DNA of 64,000 nt, taken from contig KB906725.1 of assembly GCA_000381565.1 (NCBI GenBank), positions 749,785-813,784 on the forward strand, in the 5' to 3' direction. Below, piece after piece: positions 47,864 through 57,216 of this stretch (the first letter of the stretch is position 1; every line of letters starts with the position of its first letter). The position numbers and the translations under genes were made by a program. The notes beneath the pieces are model-generated. The model saw only the letters and a program-made list of their open reading frames with translations. It searched no databases and was not told the origin of the DNA. Source of the stretch: Oxalobacteraceae bacterium AB_14. Lineage in GTDB: Bacteria > Pseudomonadota > Gammaproteobacteria > Burkholderiales > Burkholderiaceae_D.

Positions 47864-48355
47864 TCAGCCGCGGTGGCCGTGCCAGCCGCCGCGCGGACCG
47901 GCATGGCGGCCATGCGCGCCGCCCATGCTGTGATCGTCGAAGATGGCTTTCTGCTCGGCCGTCAGCTGGCCGTAGAACGCCGTCAGCGCCGCCAAGTGCG
48001 CTTCCATCCTGGCCTGGTGCTGCTTGCTCAGGTCGAGCATCTTGGCCATGCGGTCAGGCGCCGACATCTTGGCGACGGCCGCGCGGTCCGGCAGCGTGCC
48101 GCCGGTCGCGGCCGGTGCGATGGCCGCCTGGTAGGTGGCCCACGCCGTTTCCTGCTGCGCCGTCAGCTTCAGCAGATCGTGCATCCTGGCCTGGCGCTTG
48201 GCGAACATCTCCGCCATCTTGGCCTGCATCTGCTCCTTGTTGACAGCGGCGCCGTGGCGGCCTGCCGGCGGCGCCGAATTGTCCACCTGCGCCTGCGCCG
48301 CCGCCATGCCCAGCACGGTAAAACCGATCAATATGCTTTTGCGTAAGACGTTCAT
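47864..48355 (-). CDS. Spy/CpxP-like periplasmic chaperone
   Basis: The 163-residue protein has a signal peptide (KSILIGFTVLGMAAAQAQ), two LTxxQ motifs (LKLTAQQETAW and QLTAEQKAIFDD) and long amphipathic helices, as in the Spy/CpxP/LTxxQ family. The tail is rich in His, Gly and Arg (MGGAHGRHAGPRGGWHGHRG), a possible metal-binding end. The start is fixed by GGAGGAACGACC before ATG at 48355. It is divergent from the response-regulator gene 196 bases away, a layout like cpxP/cpxRA, so it is probably a target of that system. Confidence 0.88.
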   Translation of the reverse strand: MNVLRKSILIGFTVLGMAAAQAQVDNSAPPAGRHGAAVNKEQMQAKMAEMFAKRQARMHDLLKLTAQQETAWATYQAAIAPAATGGTLPDRAAVAKMSAPDRMAKMLDLSKQHQARMEAHLAALTAFYGQLTAEQKAIFDDHSMGGAHGRHAGPRGGWHGHRG

Positions 48356-48461
48356 GGTCGTTCCTCCATCATTGAAAGTTAGGTATCGCGATGCGTTCGG
48401 CGCCGCGCTTGATGCATAGTGGCAGCGCAAGGTTGCCGCCAAGTTTCCCGGGGCCCGGATT

Positions 48462-48508
48462 TTGTATCCAGATGTGTCGTTCCCGGGGGGATATACAAGA
48501 CGATACAA
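48462..48508. promoter_or_regulatory. TTGTAT boxes between the Spy-like gene and the response-regulator gene
   Basis: ATACAA occurs at 48493-48498 and 48503-48508, exactly ten bases apart (one DNA turn), and TTGTAT is at 48462-48467 in the opposite orientation. OmpR-type regulators bind direct repeats spaced by about ten bases. This is a candidate shared control site for both divergent genes. Confidence 0.5.
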
Positions 48509-48551
48509 TTGGTGATTGGTCACCCGCCGTCTAACTGGGGATAATTAGCAC

Positions 48552-49280
48552 ATGGAACCCACATCAACAATCTTGATCGTAGACGACGATCGCGACATCC
48601 GCACGCTGCTGGCCGACTACCTCGAATCGAATGGCTACCGCGCCCTGTGCGCCGCCGACGGCAGCGCCATGTGGAAGCTGCTCGACGAAGGCCGCCCGGA
48701 CCTGGTGGTGCTCGACCTCAACCTGCCCGGCGACGACGGCCTGACCCTGTGCCGCAAGCTGCGCGCCCACTCCACGCTGCCGGTCATCATGCTGACCGCC
48801 CGCAACGAACCGCTGGACCGCATCCTCGGCCTGGAAATGGGCGCAGACGATTACCTGCCGAAACCGTTCGAGCCGCGCGAGCTGCTGGCGCGCATCCGCA
48901 GCGTGCTGCGCCGCAGTAACGCGATGCCGGTCGGCAGCGGCGCCGAGAAGGCGCAACAGCTGCGCTTTTCCGGCTGGACGCTGGACCTGACCGCGCGCCA
49001 CCTGCTCAACCCGGACGGCATCGTCATCATGCTGTCGGGCGCCGAGTTCCGTCTGCTCAAGGTCTTCCTCGAGCATCCGAACCGCGTGCTCAACCGCGAC
49101 CAGCTGCTCAACCTGACCCACGGCCGCGACGCCGATCCCTTCGACCGCTCGATCGACATCCAGATCAGCCGCCTGCGGCAGAAGCTGGGCGAGGATGCGC
49201 GCCTGCCGCAAATCATCAAGACCGTGCGCAACGGCGGCTACGTGCTGGCCGGCACCGTGACGGTGGAGCCGCCAGCGTGA
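48552..49280 (+). CDS. OmpR/PhoB-type response regulator
   Basis: The 242-residue regulator has a receiver domain with Asp55 in VVLDLNLPG, LTARN and the KPF loop, and a winged-helix output domain (SGAEFRLLKVFLEHPNRVLNRDQLL and DIQISRLRQKLGED). It is followed by its sensor kinase with a four-base overlap (GTGA). Divergent Spy-like chaperone and downstream RND genes suggest control of an envelope-stress/efflux response. Confidence 0.95.
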   Translation: MEPTSTILIVDDDRDIRTLLADYLESNGYRALCAADGSAMWKLLDEGRPDLVVLDLNLPGDDGLTLCRKLRAHSTLPVIMLTARNEPLDRILGLEMGADDYLPKPFEPRELLARIRSVLRRSNAMPVGSGAEKAQQLRFSGWTLDLTARHLLNPDGIVIMLSGAEFRLLKVFLEHPNRVLNRDQLLNLTHGRDADPFDRSIDIQISRLRQKLGEDARLPQIIKTVRNGGYVLAGTVTVEPPA

Positions 49281-50632
49281 AAGCGTTTTTCGGCTCGATG
49301 ACCGGGCGCGTGTTCCTGATCCTGCTGCTCGGCATCGTCGCCTCGGCGGCGCTGACCCAGTGGCTGGCGGTGGGCGAACGCATGCGCGCGCTGGAGCGCT
49401 ACCGCGACTTCCACGCGCTGGAGCGGGCCGAGCAATTGATCACCACGGCCGACGTGCTGCCCGAGGCCTCGCGCCCGACATATCTGCGCATGGCCCACCG
49501 CGGCACCGTCCGGCTGGAGGCGACCGACCTGCCGCTGGCCATCGCGCTGCCGCCGACCGAGTTTTCCGCCAGCCTGCAGCAGCGCCTGGGCGCGGGCTAC
49601 AAGCTTGGTCCGCTGGACGAACATCCGGCCGCGTGCGACCTGCCGCGCAAGAGCAACAATATCTTCGCGCCGAGCCAGTGGCGCGGCACCTGCGAAACCA
49701 TGAACGTGCAGCTGCACGACGGCCAGGTGCTCAAGCTGTCCGTGCTGCCGCCGCGCGCGCCGCCGCCGTCCCGCCACAGCGAGCTGCTGGCGATACTGCC
49801 CTTCCTGTTCAGCATTGCCGCGCTGGCCTACCTGGTCACGCGCATGACGGTGCGTCCCCTCAAGCAACTGGCGCAGGCCGCCAAGGACCTGGGCAACGAC
49901 ATCAACCACGCGCCGCTGGTGCTGAGCGGCGCGGCCGAGATCCGCCAGGCCAGCGCCGCCTTCAACGCCATGCAGGCGCGCATCCGCCAGCACATCATGC
50001 AGCGCACGCAAATGCTGGCCGCCATCACCCACGACCTGCAAACCCCGCTGACACGCTTGCGCCTGCGCCTGGAAAAAGTCGGCGACCAGGAATTGCAGCA
50101 GCGCCTGATCGACGACCTGTCGGCGATGCAGCTCATGGTCAAGGAGGGCCTGGACCTGGCGCGCAGCATGGACACCACCGAAACCATGCAGGCGCTGGAC
50201 CTCGACTCGCTGCTCGACAGCGTGTGCAGCGACGCCACCGACGGCGGCCAGCAGGTCGAACTGCGCGGCCGCGCGGCGATGGCGCTGATGGGCCGGCCGC
50301 TGGCGATACGCCGCTGCCTGGTCAACCTGATCGACAACGCCGTCAAGTACGGCCACTACGCCAACGTCACCGTCGAGCGCATGGTGGGCGCGGCCCGCAT
50401 CCGCATCCGCGACGGCGGCCCCGGCATCGACCAGGACCAGATGGCGCGCGTGTTCGAACCGTTCTACCGCATCGAAACCTCGCGCTCGCGCGAATCGGGC
50501 GGCACCGGCCTGGGGCTGACCATCGCCCGCAACATCGCCGAACAGCACGGCGCCAACGTCATGCTGTCCAACCATGCGGACGGCGGCCTGGAAGTCACGC
50601 TGATCGTGCCCGAATACTACGCCGGCGCCTAA
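49277..50632 (+). CDS. Sensor histidine kinase with two-Cys periplasmic domain
   Basis: The 451-residue kinase starts at GTG within the regulator stop. A span at about 10-30, a periplasmic domain of about 140 residues, a second span at about 170-190, a HAMP domain and the kinase core (THDLQTPLTRLR with His252, LVNLIDNAVKYG, RDGGPGI and GGTGLGLTIARN) are visible. The periplasmic domain has just two Cys, 120 and 139, which could make a disulfide; with DsbD upstream a redox-sensitive signal is possible, but this is inference. Confidence 0.94.
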   Translation: MKAFFGSMTGRVFLILLLGIVASAALTQWLAVGERMRALERYRDFHALERAEQLITTADVLPEASRPTYLRMAHRGTVRLEATDLPLAIALPPTEFSASLQQRLGAGYKLGPLDEHPAACDLPRKSNNIFAPSQWRGTCETMNVQLHDGQVLKLSVLPPRAPPPSRHSELLAILPFLFSIAALAYLVTRMTVRPLKQLAQAAKDLGNDINHAPLVLSGAAEIRQASAAFNAMQARIRQHIMQRTQMLAAITHDLQTPLTRLRLRLEKVGDQELQQRLIDDLSAMQLMVKEGLDLARSMDTTETMQALDLDSLLDSVCSDATDGGQQVELRGRAAMALMGRPLAIRRCLVNLIDNAVKYGHYANVTVERMVGAARIRIRDGGPGIDQDQMARVFEPFYRIETSRSRESGGTGLGLTIARNIAEQHGANVMLSNHADGGLEVTLIVPEYYAGA

Positions 50633-50762
50633 ACCCCGCGCCCCAATCCCGTCCGGAAAAATGCGCGCGGCGATGGCCGCGGCGCGGTTTTCCCGGCACA
50701 TACTGTGCGACAATATTCCGCCTGATGCAGGGCGGCAATGTTTTTACCTGGTTCAAAAAATA

Positions 50763-51911
50763 ATGAAAAAATCATCCTTAGCAATCCTGGTCGGCGCCAT
50801 CGTGGCGGCAGGCGGCGGCGTCTGGAGCATGACGCACACAACGGCCGGACAGCCGAAAGCGGCCAGCGGCGCGGGCGCGCAAGGCCCGACCACCGTCAGC
50901 GTCATCGCGCCGGTGCGCCAGGATGTGCCGGTGGTGCTGCAAGCGAACGGCACCGTCACGCCGATCAGCACGGTGGACCTGCATCCGCAAACCACCAGCA
51001 CCATCGCCAAGGTGCATATCAAGGAAGGCCAGTTCGTCAAATCGGGCGAGCTGATGTTCACGCTGGACGACCGTAGCGAGCGCGCCAACGTCGACAAGGC
51101 CCAGGCCCAGGTCGCGCGCGACCAGGCCGCGCTGGCCGACTACGAGCGCCAGTACCGGCGCTCGCTGGAACTGCTGGCCAAGGGCTACATCGCCCAGGGC
51201 GCGGTCGACACGCTCAAGAGCCAGGTCGATGCGGCGCGCGCGCTGCTGCAGTCCGACGTGGCCGCCGCCCGCTCGGTCGGGGTCGACGCCAGCTATACCG
51301 CGATCCGCGCGCCGATGAACGGCCGCGTCGGCGCCATCAACGTCTATCCGGGCAGCCTGGTGCAACTGGCCACCTCGCTGGCCACCATCACCCAGCTCGA
51401 TCCGATCAACGTCTCCTTCACCTTGCCGGAGTCGGCGCTGGCCGGCCTGCTGCAGGCGCAGCGCCAGGGCGCGGTGGCGGTCAAGGTGGTGCCGGGCAAC
51501 GCCGACCAGGAAATCAGCGGCGTCCTGAGCTTCATCGACAACACCGTCGATCCGATCGCCGGCGTGATCCGCGTGAAGGCCCAGTTCGACAACCGGGACA
51601 CTAGTCTGTGGCCGGGCCAGTACGTCAACACCAAGCTCGTCTCGCAGGTGTTGAAGGACGCCATGGTGATACCGCAAAACGCCATCATCAGCAATACCCG
51701 CGGCACCTTCGTCTACGCGGTCGACGCCGACCAGTCCGCCAAGGTGGTCAACATCAAGCGGGTGTATTCCTTCGGCGACAACGCCGCCGTGTCCGGCTTG
51801 AGCGGCACCGAGAAAGTCATCGTCGACGGCAAGCAGAACCTGCGGCCGGGCGGCAAGGTGCGTATCGCCGGGGCCGACAAGCCCGCCGACACGACCAGGC
51901 AGAAAGGCTGA
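50763..51911 (+). CDS. RND efflux periplasmic adaptor (MdtA-like)
   Basis: The 382-residue membrane-fusion protein has an N-terminal anchor (KKSSLAILVGAIVAAGGGVW), barrel-sandwich parts (VHIKEGQFVKSGELMFTLD and YTAIRAPMNGRVGAINVYPGSLV) on each side of a short coiled coil, and the beta-barrel and membrane-proximal domains. No lipobox Cys is visible. It is two bases from the RND pump gene and 130 bases after the kinase gene, probably the same regulon. The outer-membrane channel gene is not in the window. Confidence 0.92.
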   Translation: MKKSSLAILVGAIVAAGGGVWSMTHTTAGQPKAASGAGAQGPTTVSVIAPVRQDVPVVLQANGTVTPISTVDLHPQTTSTIAKVHIKEGQFVKSGELMFTLDDRSERANVDKAQAQVARDQAALADYERQYRRSLELLAKGYIAQGAVDTLKSQVDAARALLQSDVAAARSVGVDASYTAIRAPMNGRVGAINVYPGSLVQLATSLATITQLDPINVSFTLPESALAGLLQAQRQGAVAVKVVPGNADQEISGVLSFIDNTVDPIAGVIRVKAQFDNRDTSLWPGQYVNTKLVSQVLKDAMVIPQNAIISNTRGTFVYAVDADQSAKVVNIKRVYSFGDNAAVSGLSGTEKVIVDGKQNLRPGGKVRIAGADKPADTTRQKG

Positions 51912-51913
51912 GC

Positions 51914-54900
51914 ATGAACCTTTCCGAGTTATGCATCCGCCGGCCGGTGATGGTGGTGCTGCTGTCGCTGAGCCTGATCCTGGCCGGCGTGCTGTCGTAC
52001 TTCTACATCCCGGTCGCCGCGCTGCCGAGCTATAACACCCCGGTCATCAACGTCTCGGCCGACCTGCCGGGCGCCGCGCCGGACACGATGGCCTCGTCCG
52101 TCGCGCTGCCGCTGGAGAAGCAGTTCTCCACCATCGCCGGCCTGGCGCTGATCACCTCCACCAACACCCTCGGCCATTCCTCGCTGACCCTGGAGTTCGA
52201 CCCCAGCGTCAACGTCAACGAAGCGGCGGTCGATGTGCAGGCGGCGCTGCTGCGCGCCCAGCGCCAGTTGCCGATCGAGATGACCGACCTGCCGTCCTAC
52301 CGCAAGGTCAATCCGGCCGACGCGCCGGTGCTGTTCATGACCATGAACTCGCCGTCGCTGACCCTGGCCGAACTGAACGACTACGCCGAAAACCTGATCG
52401 CGCCCAGCCTGTCGACCCTGCCGGGCGTGGCCCAGGTCGGCGTCAACGGCCAGAAGCGTTTCGCGGTGCGGGTGCGCGCCAAGTCCGAGCTGATGAACGC
52501 CCGCAACCTGACGCTGGATGAATTGCAGCAGGCGCTCAAGTCGGCCAACGCCAACACGCCGCTGGGCATCCTCGACGGCCCGAGCCAGACCTTGACCATC
52601 CAGGGCAACGCCCAGCTGATGAAGGCCGCCGAATTCGCCGAGCTGATCGTGGCCCAGCGCAACGGCCAGCCGGTGCGCCTGAAGGACGTGGCGACCGTCG
52701 AGGACAGCTTCCAGTCGGTCAAGACCGCCGGCAGCTACAACGGCGAGCGCTCCATCGTGCTGCTGGTGCAGCGCCAGCCGGACGCCAACACCGTGCAGGT
52801 GGTCGACGGCGTGCGCCGCCTGCTGCCGCGCTTCAAGAACCAGCTGCCGGCGTCGATCAACATCAACCTGGTCAACGACCGCTCGGTGTCGATCCGCGAA
52901 GCCATCCACGACGTCAACCTGACCCTGCTGCTGACCATCTTCCTGGTGGTGCTGGTGATCTTCCTGTTCCTGCGCCGCGCGGCCGCCACCTTCATCCCGG
53001 CCATCACGATGCCGATCTCGCTGCTGGGCGCGCTGGCCCTGCTGTACGCCTTCGGCTACAGCCTCGACAACGTCTCCCTGCTCGGCATCACGCTGGCGGT
53101 CGGCCTGGTGGTCGACGACGCCATCGTGGTGCTGGAGAACATCGTCCGGCATATCGAGCTGGGCAAGAAGCCGCTGCAAGCGTCGCTGGTGGGCGCCAAG
53201 GAGATGGGCTTCACCATCATCTCGATCTCGGTCTCGCTGGTGGCCGTGTTCATTCCGATCTTCTTCATGCCGGGCGTGATCGGCCTGATGTTCCATGAAT
53301 TCGCCGTGGTGGTGGCGCTGTCGGTGCTGGTGTCGGCGGCGGTGTCGCTGATGCTGGTGCCGATGCTGGCCAGCCGTCTGCTGCCGGCCGACGCCGTCGA
53401 TCCCGAGCACGACAAGGGTGGCTTCATCGGCCGCTGGTTCGAGGCCGGCTTCAGCGCGCTGCGCAACGGCTATGTGCGCACGCTGGACGTCGCGCTGCAC
53501 CACCGCTACCTCGTGCTGATGGCGGCGATCGGCACCTTCGCGCTGACGGTGGTGCTGTACATCACCATCCCGAAAGGCTTCTTCCCCGAGGAAGACCTGG
53601 GCCAGATCCGCGTCAACACCGAGGCGTCGGAAGACATCTCGTCGGCCTCGCTGATGGACTTGCAGGAGCGCGTGGCGGCCGTCATCAAGGCCGACCCCAA
53701 TGTGCAGGACGTGACCTCGTTTGTCGGCGGCGGCAACAGCGGCCGCATGTTCCTGGTGCTCAAGCCGCGCAACCGGCGCCAGAAGATGCCGCAAGTGCTG
53801 GACAGCCTGCGCAAGGCCACCAAGACCGTGGCCGGCATCTCGGTCTACCTCAGTCCGGTGCAGAACCTGCAGCTGGGCGGGCGCCCGTCCAAGAGCCGCT
53901 ACCAGTACACGCTGCAGTCGGTCAGCCCCGGCGCGCTCAACGACTGGGCCCAGAAATACCTCGACCAGCTGCGCGCCGATCCCGACTTCCGCGACGTCAC
54001 CAGCGATTCGCAGAACAAGGGCCTGCAGGCGTCGCTGACGATAGACCGCGACAAGGCCAACAATCTCGGCGTGGCCATCGGCGACGTCCGCACCGCGCTC
54101 TACCTGGCCTTCGGCGAGCGCCAGGTGTCGACCATCTATACGCCGGCCGCCAGCTACAACGTGATCCTGGAGGCGGCCACCGCCGACCGCCAGTTCGACG
54201 ACGCGCTGACCCGCATCTCGGTGCGCAACAAGAGCGGCAACCTGGTGCAGCTGTCCAGCTTTGCCACGGTGCAGCGCACCATCGGCCCGACCGCCGTCAA
54301 CCACCAGGGCCAGCTGCAGGCGATCACCCTGTCGTTCAACCTGGCGCCGGACGTCCCGCTGGGCAGGGCCACCGCCAAGATCGACAAGATGGGCTTCGAC
54401 ATGCATCTGCCGCCGTCCATCATCACCAACTACGGCGGCGACGCGGCGGTGTTCCAGCGTTCGCAAAGCAGCCAGCTGATCCTGATCATCGCCGCGCTGG
54501 GCGTGATCTACGTGCTGCTGGGCGTGCTGTACGAGAGCTACATCCACCCGCTGACCATCCTGGCCGGCCTGCCGTCGGCCGCGGTCGGCGCCTTGCTGAC
54601 CCTGCGCCTGTTCAACCTGGACCTGACGATGATCGCCATCATCGGCATCCTGATGTTGATCGGCATCGTCAAGAAGAACGCCATCATGATGATCGACTTC
54701 GCGCTGCACGTGCAGCGCAACGAGGGCCGCACGCCGGCCGAGGCGATCCGCGAAGCCTGCGTGCTGCGCTTCCGCCCGATCATGATGACCACCATGGCGG
54801 CGCTGATGGGCGCCTTGCCGATCGCGCTGGGCCTGGGCGCCGGCGCCGAGCTGCGCCAGCCGCTCGGGCTGGCGGTGGTGGGCGGCCTGATCTTCTCGCA

Positions 54901-55060
54901 AGTGATCACGCTGTACATCACGCCGGTCATCTACCTGTTCCTCGACAAGTACAGCGGCACGGGCCCGATGAGCGACGCCGAGCTGGTCGCCGGCGAGGTC
55001 CCGGCCGCCGCAGGTGTGCATGCCGTGCCACTGAAGGCCGTGAACACGGTCAAGCATTGA
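51914..55060 (+). CDS. RND family multidrug efflux permease (MdtB/C-like)
   Basis: The 1,048-residue pump has the start NLSELCIRRPVMVVLLSLSL, twelve membrane helices in two halves with large periplasmic loops, and the TM4 motif GLVVDDAIVVLENI with the two proton-relay Asp residues. The second half has IGILMLIGIVKKNAIMMIDFAL. It is most like the MdtBC/MuxBC group by eye. It and the adaptor would expel drugs or toxic metabolites using the proton gradient. Its long identical-phase antisense frame is an artefact of GC-rich codon use. Confidence 0.93.
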   Translation: MNLSELCIRRPVMVVLLSLSLILAGVLSYFYIPVAALPSYNTPVINVSADLPGAAPDTMASSVALPLEKQFSTIAGLALITSTNTLGHSSLTLEFDPSVNVNEAAVDVQAALLRAQRQLPIEMTDLPSYRKVNPADAPVLFMTMNSPSLTLAELNDYAENLIAPSLSTLPGVAQVGVNGQKRFAVRVRAKSELMNARNLTLDELQQALKSANANTPLGILDGPSQTLTIQGNAQLMKAAEFAELIVAQRNGQPVRLKDVATVEDSFQSVKTAGSYNGERSIVLLVQRQPDANTVQVVDGVRRLLPRFKNQLPASININLVNDRSVSIREAIHDVNLTLLLTIFLVVLVIFLFLRRAAATFIPAITMPISLLGALALLYAFGYSLDNVSLLGITLAVGLVVDDAIVVLENIVRHIELGKKPLQASLVGAKEMGFTIISISVSLVAVFIPIFFMPGVIGLMFHEFAVVVALSVLVSAAVSLMLVPMLASRLLPADAVDPEHDKGGFIGRWFEAGFSALRNGYVRTLDVALHHRYLVLMAAIGTFALTVVLYITIPKGFFPEEDLGQIRVNTEASEDISSASLMDLQERVAAVIKADPNVQDVTSFVGGGNSGRMFLVLKPRNRRQKMPQVLDSLRKATKTVAGISVYLSPVQNLQLGGRPSKSRYQYTLQSVSPGALNDWAQKYLDQLRADPDFRDVTSDSQNKGLQASLTIDRDKANNLGVAIGDVRTALYLAFGERQVSTIYTPAASYNVILEAATADRQFDDALTRISVRNKSGNLVQLSSFATVQRTIGPTAVNHQGQLQAITLSFNLAPDVPLGRATAKIDKMGFDMHLPPSIITNYGGDAAVFQRSQSSQLILIIAALGVIYVLLGVLYESYIHPLTILAGLPSAAVGALLTLRLFNLDLTMIAIIGILMLIGIVKKNAIMMIDFALHVQRNEGRTPAEAIREACVLRFRPIMMTTMAALMGALPIALGLGAGAELRQPLGLAVVGGLIFSQVITLYITPVIYLFLDKYSGTGPMSDAELVAGEVPAAAGVHAVPLKAVNTVKH

Positions 55061-55089
55061 GCGGGAGCAAGTTGCTTTAAAAACCGTTT

Positions 55090-55120
55090 CTTTATCATGG
55101 GCAAGTTGACCACGATAAAG
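55090..55120. promoter_or_regulatory. Inverted repeat in front of FAD-binding protein gene
   Basis: CTTTATCATGG and CCACGATAAAG pair at ten of eleven positions around nine bases, 11 bases before the start codon. It could be an operator or an RNA hairpin that hides the AAAGGA ribosome-binding site, part of which is in its right arm. Confidence 0.5.
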
Positions 55121-55131
55121 GACGGTTGCAG

Positions 55132-57027
55132 ATGAAACGCTACAGTGTCACCATCATCGGCATGGGCCCGCGCGGGCTCAGCGCGTTTGAACGCATCGCC
55201 GCCATCGCCGCCGGCCGCCAGCTGCCGCTGGACATCAACCTGATCGAGCCGGGCGACTGCGGCCCCGGCGTGCACGGCACGCGCCAGCCGCAGCATCTGC
55301 TGATCAACACCATCGCCAGCCAGGTCACGCTGTTTCCCGCCGCCGGCGCGGTGCAGTATCCGCCGCTGTGCGCCACGCCCTCGCTGACCGCGTGGGCGCG
55401 CCAGGCCGGCTACCGCCGCGTGGGCGAGCGCTACTACCAGCTGGGCGAACACGGCGGCGCCGACATCACCGAAGCGGACTACCTGCCGCGCAGCCTGCTG
55501 GGCGAATACCTGGCCTGGGCCTACTGCCAGATCGCCGCCGCGCTGCCGTCCAGCGTGCGCCTGACCCACCACCGCCTGCGCGCGCGCGACCTGTGGCGCC
55601 AGCCCGACGGCGCTTGCACCGTCGAGCTCGACACGGGCTACCTGGTGCCCAGCGACTTCGTCTTCCTGACCACCGGCCACGGCCGCAACCAGCCCAGCGC
55701 GCTCGACGAGCAGCTGGCCGCCTTCGCGCGCGCGCACGCGCGCCACAACAGCCGGCTGGCCTTCGTGCGCCACGCCTATCCCTTGGCGCAGCTCAACGGC
55801 ATAGCCGCCGGCGCCCGCGTCGCCATCCAGGGCCTGGGGCTGAGCGCGCACGACATCATCGCCGAACTGACGGTGGGGCGGGGCGGCGCCTTCGTGCGCG
55901 GCGAGCACGGCTTGCGCTACCAGCGCTCCGGCGGCGAGCCGCGGCTGACCCTGTGCTCGCGCAACTGCCTGCCGGCCGCCGCGCGCGGCGTCAACCAGAA
56001 GGGGCTCGACGGCCGCCACCAGCCGCACTATTTCACGCCGGACGCGGTGGCCGCGCTGCGCCGCCTGGCGCTGGCCTCGCGCGGCAGCCGCCAGCTCGAT
56101 TTCGAGCGCGAACTGCTGCCGCTGCTCAAGCGCGAAATGGCCTGGGTCTACCGCAGCACGCTGGCCAAGGCGGTCCTCGATCCCGCCAGCTTCGTGCCGA
56201 CGGCGGACGACGACGCGCTGATCGACCAGCTGCTGTTCCCGCTGCGCGCGCGCCGGTTCGCCACGCTGGACGAGTTCCGCGCGTTCTTCCACGACTGGCT
56301 GCGCGCGGACCTGGCCGAAGCGAAACTGGGCAATGTTGGCAGCGCGACCAAGGCCGCCACCGACGTGCTGCGCGACGTGCGCGCCACCCTGCAGGCGGCG
56401 ATCGAGCATGGCGGGCTGACGCCGGCCTCGCACCGCCAGTTCCTCGAACATTACCATCCGGCCTTCAACCGCAGCGCCTTCGGGCCGCCGCTGCGGCGCA
56501 ACCAGGAACTGCTGGCGCTGCTCGACGCCGGCGTCGTCGAAATCCTGTCCGGTCCCCGCAGCGGCATCGAGCTCGACGAGCGCAATGCCTGCTATGTGCT
56601 GAGCACCCCATTCGGCGACGGGGTGGTCCAGCACCCGGTCGATGTGTTGCTGATCGCCCGCCTGGATGGCTTTTTCCCCGCGATCGACGATTCCTTACTT
56701 ATCCGTAATGTGCTCAGGCGCGGCCTGGCGCGGCCGTATTGCAACGGCGCTTACCACCCCGGCGGCATCGACATCGACGCCGCCGGCCGGCCGCGCGACG
56801 ACCGCGGCCAGCCGTCCCGCAACATCTGGGCGCTGGGTTACCTGGCCGAAGGGGCGCACTACTACACGCACGCCCTGCCACGGCCGCAAATGCGCTCGCG
56901 CCAGGTGCTCGACGCCGACCGCAGCGTGCACGCCATGGTGGCCCGGATGGACGCCATCCCCCAGCCCGGCGCCAGCCGCGCGGCCACCCAGGCGCACCCG
57001 GCGACGTTGCCACACGTCACTTTGTAG
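55132..57027 (+). CDS. FAD/NAD(P)-binding protein (NAD_binding_9 type)
   Basis: The 631-residue protein starts with the dinucleotide-binding motif VTIIGMGPRGLSAFERI (residues 5-21), followed by the segments INTIASQVTLFP and the middle motif VAIQGLGLSAHDIIAEL (a second nucleotide-binding fold). It ends in a domain with IWALGYLAEGAHYYTHALPRPQ. These fit the pfam13454 group of FAD-dependent oxidoreductases, related to lysine/ornithine N-hydroxylases; substrates are mostly unknown. ATG at 55132 was chosen; the TTG six bases earlier is too near AAGGA. No biosynthetic partner gene lies beside it. Confidence 0.82.
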   Translation: MKRYSVTIIGMGPRGLSAFERIAAIAAGRQLPLDINLIEPGDCGPGVHGTRQPQHLLINTIASQVTLFPAAGAVQYPPLCATPSLTAWARQAGYRRVGERYYQLGEHGGADITEADYLPRSLLGEYLAWAYCQIAAALPSSVRLTHHRLRARDLWRQPDGACTVELDTGYLVPSDFVFLTTGHGRNQPSALDEQLAAFARAHARHNSRLAFVRHAYPLAQLNGIAAGARVAIQGLGLSAHDIIAELTVGRGGAFVRGEHGLRYQRSGGEPRLTLCSRNCLPAAARGVNQKGLDGRHQPHYFTPDAVAALRRLALASRGSRQLDFERELLPLLKREMAWVYRSTLAKAVLDPASFVPTADDDALIDQLLFPLRARRFATLDEFRAFFHDWLRADLAEAKLGNVGSATKAATDVLRDVRATLQAAIEHGGLTPASHRQFLEHYHPAFNRSAFGPPLRRNQELLALLDAGVVEILSGPRSGIELDERNACYVLSTPFGDGVVQHPVDVLLIARLDGFFPAIDDSLLIRNVLRRGLARPYCNGAYHPGGIDIDAAGRPRDDRGQPSRNIWALGYLAEGAHYYTHALPRPQMRSRQVLDADRSVHAMVARMDAIPQPGASRAATQAHPATLPHVTL

Positions 57028-57216
57028 AGCCGGTTGATACATACGGTAACACCCGTCAAGACCCGGAACTTGTAAGCTCTTCCTGTTAAATCCCCTGGAG
57101 CGCACGCGCCGCTGTCCGGCGCGTTATCATGGCCTTGCACAGCGGTTCCCAAAACGGTGGGACTCTGGCACTATGGCCGCATTTTGTCGACTTCGTTCCA
57201 ACCAAGGTTTGCTATT

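Noticed and set aside
51929..55057. 1042-codon open frame antisense to the RND permease
   Set aside because: His/Arg/Asp/Gln-rich sequence with no fold pattern; the RND permease motifs are unambiguous on the plus strand.
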